A stretch of 64,000 nt of DNA from Uliginosibacterium paludis (GTDB lineage: Bacteria; Pseudomonadota; Gammaproteobacteria; Burkholderiales; Rhodocyclaceae): positions 62,001 through 126,000 of the forward strand of contig NZ_JBDIVF010000006.1 in the NCBI RefSeq assembly GCF_039631355.1, written 5' to 3'. Shown one piece after another: positions 15,868 to 23,653 of this stretch (position 1 is its first letter; every line of letters begins with the position of its first letter). Position numbers and translations under genes: made by a program. Below the pieces are notes generated by a model. That model was not told the origin of the DNA and did not search any database. It worked only from the letters and a program-made list of their open reading frames with translations.

Positions 15868-16488
15868 ATGTACACCAAGAAGACGTTCTCGTTTGCACTC
15901 GCCCTGGCCGCCCTGCTTTCCAGCGGCGCCATCCATGCCCAGGAAAGCCCGTTCATGGTGCGGGCGCGGGCGGTTTACGTGGATTTCGAGAATGACCAGC
16001 GCAGCGGTCTGCCGCTGGGCGGCGCCACGGCGGTCGAGGCGAAGAGCCGCTGGATTCCGGAAGTGGACTTCAGCTACTTCTTCACCAAGAACATCGCGAC
16101 CGAGCTGGTGCTGACCTACCCGCAACGCGTCGACATCAAGGTTGGTGGCAGCAAGCAGGGCTCGATCAAGGCGCTGCCGCCCTCGCTGATGCTGCAGTAT
16201 CACGTGACCGAGCTGGGCGCCTTCAAGCCCTATGCCGGTGTGGGCCTGAACTACACGATCTTCTCGAAGCGCAACAACATTCTCGATGGTGCGGCCTCGG
16301 TCGAGAAATCCAGCTTCGGCCCAGCCTATCAGCTGGGCTTCGATTACGCGCTCACAAAGAACTGGTCGCTCAACTTCGACGTGAAGTACATCCGCATGGA
16401 GACGGATGTGAAGGTCGGTGGCAACAAGGTGGGCAGCGTCGGGCTCAACCCCACCACCTGGGGGATCGGCGTCGGCTATCGCTTCTGA
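15868..16488 (+). CDS. ompW: Outer membrane protein OmpW
   Basis: This 206-residue eight-stranded outer-membrane barrel starts MYTKKTFSF behind a strong GGAGG site; a longer in-frame start at 15838 has none. The signal peptide ends GAIHAQE. Family signatures are present: the N-terminal VRARAVYVDF, EVDFSYFFTKNIATELV, KPYAGVGLNYTIF and the C-terminal NPTTWGIGVGYRF with terminal Phe. OmpW forms a narrow hydrophobic channel and responds to oxygen and envelope stress in enterics. Here an FNR box at 15804-15817 and a terminator at 16509-16537 make it a single-gene unit. Confidence 0.95.
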   Translation: MYTKKTFSFALALAALLSSGAIHAQESPFMVRARAVYVDFENDQRSGLPLGGATAVEAKSRWIPEVDFSYFFTKNIATELVLTYPQRVDIKVGGSKQGSIKALPPSLMLQYHVTELGAFKPYAGVGLNYTIFSKRNNILDGAASVEKSSFGPAYQLGFDYALTKNWSLNFDVKYIRMETDVKVGGNKVGSVGLNPTTWGIGVGYRF

Positions 16489-16508
16489 ACACGAGGCAGT
16501 ATGCTGAA

Positions 16509-16537
16509 CGGGGCGCCGGGAGGTGCCCCGTTTTTTT
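16509..16537 (+). terminator. Rho-independent terminator after ompW
   Basis: CGGGGCGCC and GGTGCCCCG arms (one G-T pair) with a GGGA-type loop, followed by seven T residues. Confidence 0.9.
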
Positions 16538-16565
16538 GTGCCGTTCCGTTTCAGTGAGTCTTCCG

Positions 16566-17600
16566 ATGAGCCAGCATTTCGCCAGTGACAACTACGCGGG
16601 CATCTGCCCAGAAGCCCTTTCCGCCCTGCTTGAAGCCAATGCCGGTCACGCCCCGGCCTATGGGGACGACGACTGGACGCGCCGGGTGGCAGACCGGATG
16701 CGCAGCGTTTTCGAGACGGACTGCGATGTGTACTTCGTGTTCAACGGCACGGCCGCCAATTCGCTCGCGCTGGCCTCGATGTGTCAGAGCTATCACAGCG
16801 TGATCTGTCACGAGCTCGCCCATGTGGCGACCGATGAATGCGGCGCGCCGGAATTCTTCTCGAACGGCGCGAAGCTGCTGCCGACATCCAGCGAAGCCTC
16901 CCGCCTGAAGCCGGAGGACGTGACGCGACTCGTCGAAAAGCGCAATGACATCCACTACCCCAAGCCCAAGGTCGTCACGCTCACCCAGGCCACCGAACTG
17001 GGCACGCTGTACCGGCCCGAAGCCATCGCGGCAGTGAGCCAGCGCGCGCGTCATCACGGTCTCAAGGTGCACATGGACGGGGCGCGCTTTGCCAATGCGG
17101 TGGCCGCGCTCGGGGTCGCCCCGGCAGACATCACCTGGCGTGCCGGCGTTGACGTCCTCTGCTTCGGCGGGACCAAGATGGGCCTGCCGGTGGGGGAGGC
17201 TGTCGTGTTCTTCGACCGCGAACTCTCGGAAGACTTCGCCTGGCGCTGCAAGCAGGCCGGTCAGCTCGCCTCCAAGATGCGCTATCTCGCCGCGCCCTGG
17301 CTCGGCATGCTGCAGGACGACGTCTGGCTGCGTCATGCCGCTCATGCCAACGCCATGGCACAGCGACTCTCGCGCGGACTGGTTGCGCTGGGCCTCAGAC
17401 TCATTGCTCCGACCGAAGCCAATGGCGTGTTCGTTGACATGCCGCTGGCGCTTGAAGAGGCGCTGCGCGGCCGTGGCTGGCGCTTCTACAACTTCATCGG
17501 CGGTGCCGCACGCCTGATGTGCGCCTGGGACATGCAGCCCGAAACCGTCGACCGCTTCCTTGTCGATGTGAAGGAGCTGGCGGCCAGCATGGGGATCTGA
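16566..17600 (+). CDS. ltaE: Low-specificity L-threonine aldolase
   Basis: This 344-residue PLP enzyme splits threonine (or allo-threonine, beta-hydroxy amino acids) into glycine and an aldehyde. It begins MSQHFASDNYAGICPEA, typical of the beta-eliminating lyase/threonine aldolase family. Asp in HMDGARF (near residue 170) holds the cofactor ring, and Lys204 in FGGTKMG should form the Schiff base. A longer in-frame start at 16536 would overlap the ompW terminator, so 16566 is preferred. The gene stands alone, followed by the 194-bp tandem repeat. Confidence 0.92.
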   Translation: MSQHFASDNYAGICPEALSALLEANAGHAPAYGDDDWTRRVADRMRSVFETDCDVYFVFNGTAANSLALASMCQSYHSVICHELAHVATDECGAPEFFSNGAKLLPTSSEASRLKPEDVTRLVEKRNDIHYPKPKVVTLTQATELGTLYRPEAIAAVSQRARHHGLKVHMDGARFANAVAALGVAPADITWRAGVDVLCFGGTKMGLPVGEAVVFFDRELSEDFAWRCKQAGQLASKMRYLAAPWLGMLQDDVWLRHAAHANAMAQRLSRGLVALGLRLIAPTEANGVFVDMPLALEEALRGRGWRFYNFIGGAARLMCAWDMQPETVDRFLVDVKELAASMGI

Positions 17601-17621
17601 CGGGGCGCTGTCGGCCGACAG

Positions 17622-18090
17622 GGGATTGGTGGCCGAAGCCGCTTCGGGCGGCCCGTTCATGCTTCGATACCTCAGCACGAGCGGAATTACAGTTCGAGCT
17701 AGATCGGCAGAGCAAAGCCCTGTGTCTTCCGGCTGCGCGGCTCCACTCCTCCACCGGATCCAGGTTGTCGCTATACCTGCATTGAAACCGTTCGCCCTGA
17801 GGTATCGAAGGGGGGCGGTTTCGGGGCCGAATGCGCTCCGGGCGGTCCGTTCATGCTTCGATACCTCAGCACGAACGGGATTACTGCTTGAGTCAGATCG
17901 GCAGGGCAAAGCCCTTGGTCTTCCGGCTGCGCGGCACCACTCCTCTGCCGGATCCGGATTGTCGTCCTGCCTGCATTGAAACCGTTCGCCCTGAGGTATC
18001 GAAGGATGGCAGTTTCAGGGGCGAACGCGTTTCGGGCGGCCTGTTCATGCCTCGATACATCAGCACAAACGGACTGCCGCTTCGCTATCC
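17622..18090. repeat. 194-bp tandem repeat, about 2.4 copies
   Basis: The element CTTCGATACCTCAGCACGA recurs at 17662, 17856 and (diverged) 18050, exactly 194 bases apart. The element CCGTTCGCCCTGAGGTATCG recurs at 17788 and 17982, again 194 apart. Sequence between them is similar but diverged. The two elements are near reverse complements of each other, so each unit can fold into a large hairpin, as in REP/BIME-type repeats. Short open frames within it reflect the repeat, not genes. Confidence 0.9.
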
Positions 18091-18101
18091 GCCCCAGTTA
18101 C

Positions 18102-19481
18102 TCAGAATGGCAGCTCGATTCCCGGCCAGGCGGTGCTGATCAGGCTGCGGAATTCAGCCTGGATCCGTTCGAGGGCTTCGGCGTCGTCCGCCTCGAAGCG
18201 CAGCACCACGACCGGGGTGGTGTTGGAGGAGCGGGCCAGTCCGAAGCCGTCGGCAAACTCCACGCGCAGGCCGTCGATGGTGATGCGCTCGACTTCGCCG
18301 CTGAAGCTGAGCTGGCTCAGTCGCTCAACGAGCTGCACCGGTTCGCCTTCCTTCATCTTGATGTTGAGTTCCGGCGTGCTGGTGGCGTTCGGCAGTGCCT
18401 TCAGCACGGCGTTGGCGTCCGGACTCTTCGAGAGGATCTCGAGCAGGCGCACGCCGGTGTAGAGGCCGTCGTCGAAGCCATACCAGCGTTCCTTGAAGAA
18501 CATGTGGCCGCTCATCTCGCCGGCGAGCGGGGCGCCGGTTTCCTTGAGCTTGGCCTTCACCAGCGCGTGGCCGGTGTTCCACATCACCGGCTCGCCACCG
18601 TGCTTGCGGATCCAGGGGGCGAGGTTGCGGGTGCATTTCACGTCATAGATGATCTGGCCGCCGGGCACCCGGCTCAGCACGTCGGCCGCGAAGAGCATCA
18701 GCTGGCGGTCCGGATAGATGATCTCGCCATCCTTGGTGACCACGCCCAGGCGGTCGCCGTCGCCGTCAAACGCCAGACCGATCTCGGCATCGCCTGCCTT
18801 CAGCGCGGCGATCACGTCTTCCAGGTTTTCGGGCTTGGAGGGGTCCGGGTGGTGGTTGGGGAAGTTGCCGTCCACGTCCGAGAACAGCTCGGTGAGCTCG
18901 CAGCCCAAGCGCTTGTAGAGCTCGGGCGCGGTGTTGCCGGCCACGCCGTTGCCGGAGTCGAGCACGATCTTCATCGGGCGGGCGAGCTTTACGTCACTCA
19001 GGATGCGCTTGATGTAGGCCGGGCGGACGTCGGTACGGGTGACCGTGCCCGGGGCCACGGCGACTGCCAGCTTGCCCTCGACGATGTTGCGGCGGAGCGA
19101 CTGGATCATGTCGCCGTAGAGCGTCTGGCCGCCGAGCACCATCTTCAGGCCGTTGTAGTCGGGCGGGTTGTGGCTGCCGGTGATCGACACGCAGGAATGG
19201 GTGCCGAGGTGGTAGGCGGCGAAATAGGTGATCGGTGTGGCCACGCAGCCGATGTCGATCACATCGATGCCGGTGGCGATGATGCCGGCCGCCAGGGCTT
19301 CGGCGAACACCGGGCCGGAGAGACGACCGTCGCGGCCGATCACGATGGCCTTCTGGCCACGTGCGAGGGCTTCGGTGCCCAGTGCCTGTCCGATGGCGCG
19401 AACGGTGTCCACGGTGAGGGATTTGTCCACGATGCCGCGGATGTCGTAGGCCTTGAAGATCTCGGGTGCAGGAGTGTGCAT
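18102..19481 (-). CDS. Phosphomannomutase/phosphoglucomutase
   Basis: This 459-residue enzyme of the alpha-D-phosphohexomutase superfamily (AlgC/ManB-like) interconverts hexose 1- and 6-phosphates, supplying precursors for LPS and exopolysaccharides. Catalytic phosphoserine is Ser103 in TGSHNPP. The metal loop FDGDGDR lies near residues 237-243. The sugar-binding segment GEMSGHMFF and the C-terminal phosphate-binding region SNTTPVVVLRFE are intact. Length matches AlgC. The gene is transcribed alone, towards the tandem repeat. A dual-function bacterial enzyme is more likely than a strict phosphoglucosamine mutase, which would have different motifs. Confidence 0.93.
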   Translation of the reverse strand: MHTPAPEIFKAYDIRGIVDKSLTVDTVRAIGQALGTEALARGQKAIVIGRDGRLSGPVFAEALAAGIIATGIDVIDIGCVATPITYFAAYHLGTHSCVSITGSHNPPDYNGLKMVLGGQTLYGDMIQSLRRNIVEGKLAVAVAPGTVTRTDVRPAYIKRILSDVKLARPMKIVLDSGNGVAGNTAPELYKRLGCELTELFSDVDGNFPNHHPDPSKPENLEDVIAALKAGDAEIGLAFDGDGDRLGVVTKDGEIIYPDRQLMLFAADVLSRVPGGQIIYDVKCTRNLAPWIRKHGGEPVMWNTGHALVKAKLKETGAPLAGEMSGHMFFKERWYGFDDGLYTGVRLLEILSKSPDANAVLKALPNATSTPELNIKMKEGEPVQLVERLSQLSFSGEVERITIDGLRVEFADGFGLARSSNTTPVVVLRFEADDAEALERIQAEFRSLISTAWPGIELPF

Positions 19482-19747
19482 GGGCGGTGCTTTCCGATGT
19501 CAGGTGAAAGGTGCGATCACTCGATTATAAGGGTTGCCCCCGGCACCGGCGGCAAGACCTTCCATCGTGCAGGGGCGGAGCGTGCCCTGGATCACGCCGC
19601 CGGGCTCGAATCCCGGCACCCGTGCCGCGAATGTGTCGGTCCGGCACCGCAATGCCCGGCCAGAGGGGCGCTTCAGGGCAGACAGGGATTGCAGGAATCG
19701 GCGTGAGGGGGGATCCTGCCTCCCGGAGCAATGATGGATCGTGATGC

Positions 19748-21763
19748 ATGAAAACAGGGCTGGAAGGGGCGCCGATCACCTACACCGTGCAGAAGGAGCT
19801 GCTGCGGCAGGCCTATCGGCATCAGCCGGGCAGTATCATGGTGGCGATCGCGGCGGCAACCGGTGTGAGCCTGCTGGCCCACCATGCCGGGCTCCCCAGC
19901 ATCTGGATCTGGTTTGCCTTCATGGCCATCATGAGCCTCATCCGCATGTTCGCCCACCTGCGCTTCGTGCGCCTGGGGCTGATGCGCTGCGAGGATCCGG
20001 TTCCCGATGCCTGGCGGATCTGGATTGCCGTCACCCAGGTGGCCAGTGGCGTGCTGTGGGGGCTGCTGGCGGTGGTCTGGAGCACGCAGATGCATGGCGA
20101 GGTGCGCTATGCCACCCTGATCGTGCTCTCCGCCCTGGCCGGTGGCGCGACCGGTGTGCTCGCACCCTTGCGTACGCCGGCGCGCCTTTTCATCGGTCTC
20201 GTGCTGCTGCCGCCAGCGGTCATCTTCTTCCTGCAACCGCCCACCGACCCGGTGCTGGGTTTCCTGGCCGTGGTCTTTTTCTGCGTGATGATCTTTGCCC
20301 ATCACAACAATCATCTGGCGATGCGCGAAGCCTTGCTGCTGAGGGCGGAGAACAGCGGCCTCATCGACCGTCTGGTGCGCCGCACGCGGGAGTCCGAGGC
20401 GCTCAACCACAATCTCGAGGAAATCGTGCTGGCACGCACCAGTGCGCTCGAGCAGATGTCCCAGACCGATACCCTGACCGGGCTGCCCAACCGGCGCTGG
20501 CTGCTGCGCGAGCTGGAGGCCCGGCGCGGCGGCGAGGAGCCGCTGGTGGTGATGCTGCTGGATCTGGTCCGATTCAAGCAGATCAACAACCGGCTGGGTC
20601 ATGAAGCCGGGGACATCGTGCTGAGCGCGGTGGCCGAGCGCATCCGCGTGGTGCTGGCGCCGGGGCAGGCGGTGGCCCGCTGGGGCGGGGATGAATTCGT
20701 GCTGCTGACCTTCGGTGCCGACATGGGCGCGAAGCAGCTGCTGCAGAGCATCCGCAAATCGCTGGCGGTGCCGATCGAGGTCTGTGGCGAGCTTCAGCAG
20801 ATCGACATTCGCGCCGGCGTGGCGGTCGAGGGGCTGCACGGGGATTCCGGCAGCGAGCTGCTCGGTGCGGCCGATCTGGCGCTGACCGAACTCAAGCGCC
20901 TGGGCCGCGGCTACTTCCTGTTCTACCGCAAGGAGCTCGCCTCCCGGCAGCGTCGTCGCATGGATCTCGCTTTCGACGTGCTGAGCGCGGGAGACAACAA
21001 TGAGTTGCGGCTGGCCTATCAGCCCGTCGTTTCGGTCAAGGATGGGCGGGTCGAATCGCTCGAAGCGCTGCTGCGCTGGAGCCACCCGCGCTTTGGCAAT
21101 GTGCCGCCGGAAGAGTTCATCCCGCTGGTGGAAGAGTCCGCCGCGATCAACACCCTGGGCGCCTGGGTGCTGAACCGGGCCTGCTCGGATGCCATGCGCT
21201 GGCAGGCCGGGGAGGGACGTCTGCCTGGTGTGGCGGTGAATGTGTCGGTGATCCAGCTGCGCGACCCGCTCTTCGTGCAAAGGGTGGCCGACATCCTCAG
21301 CCAGACCGGTCTGCCGCCCTCGCGCCTCGATCTCGAAGTGACCGAAACCGTATTCGAGCCCGATAACGCCGAGCGCATCTCGCTGAGCCTGGCCGCATTG
21401 AGCGCGATGGGGATCCACATTCACGTCGATGACTTCGGCACTGGCTATTCCTCGCTTTCACGGCTGCATGCGCTGCCGATCGACGCCATCAAGATCGACC
21501 GCAGCTTTGTGGCCGGGCTCGATACCGGCGCCACCGCGATCATTGAGGGCGCGATCCTGATCGCCCGCCGTTTCGGCCTCACCACCATCGCCGAAGGCGT
21601 CGAGACCCTCAGCCAGGCGGCCGCCCTGCACCGGCTGGGCGTGGATCGCCTGCAGGGCTATTTCATCTGCCATCCCCAGGCTGCCGCGCGCCTCATGCCG
21701 GTGGCGCCGGACTGGCTGGAGCTGCCCGGAAGCTTGCTGGTCGGCGCGCCGCAGGAGAACTGA
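19748..21763 (+). CDS. Membrane-bound GGDEF-EAL cyclic-di-GMP protein
   Basis: This 671-residue protein has about six membrane helices in its first 200 residues. A short coiled segment follows, then a GGDEF domain (residues about 235-395) with WGGDEF at 312-317, then an EAL domain from about 415. EAL catalytic signatures look complete: EALLR at 439, TETVFE, DDFGTGYSS, KIDRSF and EGVET. In the GGDEF half, the usual DxDxFKxIND reads DLVRFKQINN, so two acidic positions are changed, and no RxxD inhibitory site precedes the GG(D)EF motif. Phosphodiesterase activity is well supported; cyclase activity is possible but less sure. Confidence 0.92.
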   Translation: MKTGLEGAPITYTVQKELLRQAYRHQPGSIMVAIAAATGVSLLAHHAGLPSIWIWFAFMAIMSLIRMFAHLRFVRLGLMRCEDPVPDAWRIWIAVTQVASGVLWGLLAVVWSTQMHGEVRYATLIVLSALAGGATGVLAPLRTPARLFIGLVLLPPAVIFFLQPPTDPVLGFLAVVFFCVMIFAHHNNHLAMREALLLRAENSGLIDRLVRRTRESEALNHNLEEIVLARTSALEQMSQTDTLTGLPNRRWLLRELEARRGGEEPLVVMLLDLVRFKQINNRLGHEAGDIVLSAVAERIRVVLAPGQAVARWGGDEFVLLTFGADMGAKQLLQSIRKSLAVPIEVCGELQQIDIRAGVAVEGLHGDSGSELLGAADLALTELKRLGRGYFLFYRKELASRQRRRMDLAFDVLSAGDNNELRLAYQPVVSVKDGRVESLEALLRWSHPRFGNVPPEEFIPLVEESAAINTLGAWVLNRACSDAMRWQAGEGRLPGVAVNVSVIQLRDPLFVQRVADILSQTGLPPSRLDLEVTETVFEPDNAERISLSLAALSAMGIHIHVDDFGTGYSSLSRLHALPIDAIKIDRSFVAGLDTGATAIIEGAILIARRFGLTTIAEGVETLSQAAALHRLGVDRLQGYFICHPQAAARLMPVAPDWLELPGSLLVGAPQEN

Positions 21764-21853
21764 GTCGCGGGGCTTGCGCCGGCTGCGGCCAATCATGGCA
21801 ACATCCGCCTTCGTGGTGCGCCGGGCGCACCGGGACGCTGAAGAGGGAAACGG

Positions 21854-23641
21854 ATGGACTGGAACAATCAGTTGCTCGAGAGCCTCCTCTGGCTCGGCAA
21901 GGCCTTTGCAATCAGTCTGGTGACGATGACGGCGATCATCGTCTGGCTCAGTCGCGCGACCGAGTGGGGGCGGCAGGTCCGGCGCCTCGCCTGGCCCACG
22001 CTGGACCCGCGCCGCAACTGGCGACCGCTCGCTTCCATCGTGCTCATCGTGCTGCTCACCCTGCTCGCGGTGCGCATGAACGTGCTGTTCTCGTTCTGGT
22101 ACAACGGCACCTACACGGCCATGCAGACGCTGGATGCCTCCGCGTTCTGGGCGATGATGGGCGTCTTCGGCGTCCTCGCTACCCTGCATGTCGCGCGTGC
22201 GCTGGTGAATGCCTATGTGCGCCAGGCTTTCCTGATCCGCTGGCGCCAGGCACTGACCGAGCACTTCATGCAGCGCTGGCTCGATCACCAGACCTACTTC
22301 CGCAGCCAGTACCTCGCGCAGCAGATCGACAACCCGGACCAGCGCATCCAGCAGGACATCGACCAGTTCGTGCAGAGCACGCTGACCCTCTCGATGGGCA
22401 CGCTCAACGCGGTGGTCTCGCTGATCACCTTCACCCTGATGCTGTGGACGCTCTCCGGCGTGCTGCCGGTGTTCGGCATCGAGATTCCGCGCGCGATGGT
22501 CTTCCTCGCCTATGTGTATGTGGCCATCGCCACCGTGTTCGCGGTCTGGATCGGTCGCCCGCTGATCCGGCTCAACTTCCTCAACGAACGCTACAACGCC
22601 GACTTCCGCTACGCGCTGATCCGCCTGCGCGAGTATGGCGAGAACATCGCCTTCTACCGTGGCGAGAAGGTGGAGCAGGCCACGCTCATCGGCCGCTTTG
22701 CCAGTGTCATACAGAACATGTGGGCGATGCTGTTCCGCTCGCTCAAGCTGCAGGGCTTCAACCTCGGCGTGAGTCAGCTCGCGGTGGTGTTTCCGATGAT
22801 CATCCAGGCGCCGCGACTGTTTGCGAAGGAGATCCAGCTGGGTGACCTGATGCAGACCATGGAAGCCTTCGGCCAGGTGCAGGACGCTTTGTCTTTCTTC
22901 CGCAGCTCCTACGATGAATTCGCAACCTACCGCGCGGTGCTGGTGCGGCTGTCGGGCTTCACCGATGCCATCGAGCAGACGGCCGCCTTGCCCGAGATCC
23001 GCAGCAGCAGCGACGGTGCGCGTCTTGCGGTGGCGGGCCTCACCATCCGTTCGCCGCAGCAGGCCCTGCTGCTCGAAGGGCTCGATTTCTCGCTGCCCGG
23101 CGGCGAATCACTGCTGATCCGTGGCCCGTCCGGCGTCGGCAAGACGACGCTGCTGCGCACCCTGGCCGGCCTGTGGCCGTTTGCCGAAGGTGAAGTGATC
23201 CGGCCGCAGGGCAGCGAGGCCCTGTTCCTCTCGCAGCGCCCCTATCTGCCGCTGGGCAGCCTGCGCGAAGCGCTCTGCTATCCGCTGCCGGCCATGCAGG
23301 GCGAGGCGGTGGCGGATGCGCTGCGCCGCTGCCAGCTCGCGCATCTGGCGGACCGGCTGGACGAGGTGGCCGACTGGTCGCGTATCCTGTCGCTGGGTGA
23401 GCAGCAGCGCCTGGCCATCGGCCGGGCCTTGTTGACGCGCCCGGCGGTGATCTTCCTGGATGAATCCAGCTCGGCCATGGACGAGGGGCTCGAGCATGCG
23501 ATGTATTCCCTGCTGCGCGAGGCGCTGCCGCAGACCACGCTGGTCAGCGTGGGCCACCGCAGCAGCCTGCGCGCATTCCATCAGCATGCCCTGAGCCTGG
23601 AAGGCGCGGGGCGCTGGCAGCTGGAGCGGCTCAGCGCCTGA
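21854..23641 (+). CDS. SbmA/BacA-YddA-like ABC transporter, fused permease and ATPase
   Basis: This 595-residue protein has an N-terminal membrane domain of about six helices (residues 15-340) and a C-terminal ATPase. The membrane domain has the ABC_membrane_2/SbmA signatures FSFWYNGTYTAMQ and ENIAFYRGEKVE. The ATPase has Walker A GPSGVGKTT at 424-432, signature LSLGEQQR and Walker B IFLDESSSAMD. The family includes SbmA/BacA, YddA and mycobacterial Rv1819c, which move peptides, B12 or long-chain lipids across the inner membrane; substrate here is unknown. The stop lies in a palindrome shared with opgH's stop (23639-23653). Confidence 0.88.
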   Translation: MDWNNQLLESLLWLGKAFAISLVTMTAIIVWLSRATEWGRQVRRLAWPTLDPRRNWRPLASIVLIVLLTLLAVRMNVLFSFWYNGTYTAMQTLDASAFWAMMGVFGVLATLHVARALVNAYVRQAFLIRWRQALTEHFMQRWLDHQTYFRSQYLAQQIDNPDQRIQQDIDQFVQSTLTLSMGTLNAVVSLITFTLMLWTLSGVLPVFGIEIPRAMVFLAYVYVAIATVFAVWIGRPLIRLNFLNERYNADFRYALIRLREYGENIAFYRGEKVEQATLIGRFASVIQNMWAMLFRSLKLQGFNLGVSQLAVVFPMIIQAPRLFAKEIQLGDLMQTMEAFGQVQDALSFFRSSYDEFATYRAVLVRLSGFTDAIEQTAALPEIRSSSDGARLAVAGLTIRSPQQALLLEGLDFSLPGGESLLIRGPSGVGKTTLLRTLAGLWPFAEGEVIRPQGSEALFLSQRPYLPLGSLREALCYPLPAMQGEAVADALRRCQLAHLADRLDEVADWSRILSLGEQQRLAIGRALLTRPAVIFLDESSSAMDEGLEHAMYSLLREALPQTTLVSVGHRSSLRAFHQHALSLEGAGRWQLERLSA

Positions 23642-23653
23642 GCGCGGCGCTCA
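23639..23653. repeat. 15-bp palindrome spanning two converging stop codons
   Basis: TGAGCGCGGCGCTCA is perfect (7-1-7). Its left end is the stop of the SbmA-like gene and its right end, on the other strand, is the stop of opgH. No T tract follows, so it is at best a weak terminator. Confidence 0.7.

Noticed and set aside
17626..18139. Small open frames in the 194-bp repeat
   Set aside because: Their products just translate the repeat; no independent support.
19601..19616. T-arm-like sequence GGGCTCGAATCCC suggesting a tRNA
   Set aside because: No acceptor, D-arm or anticodon stem could be built around it.
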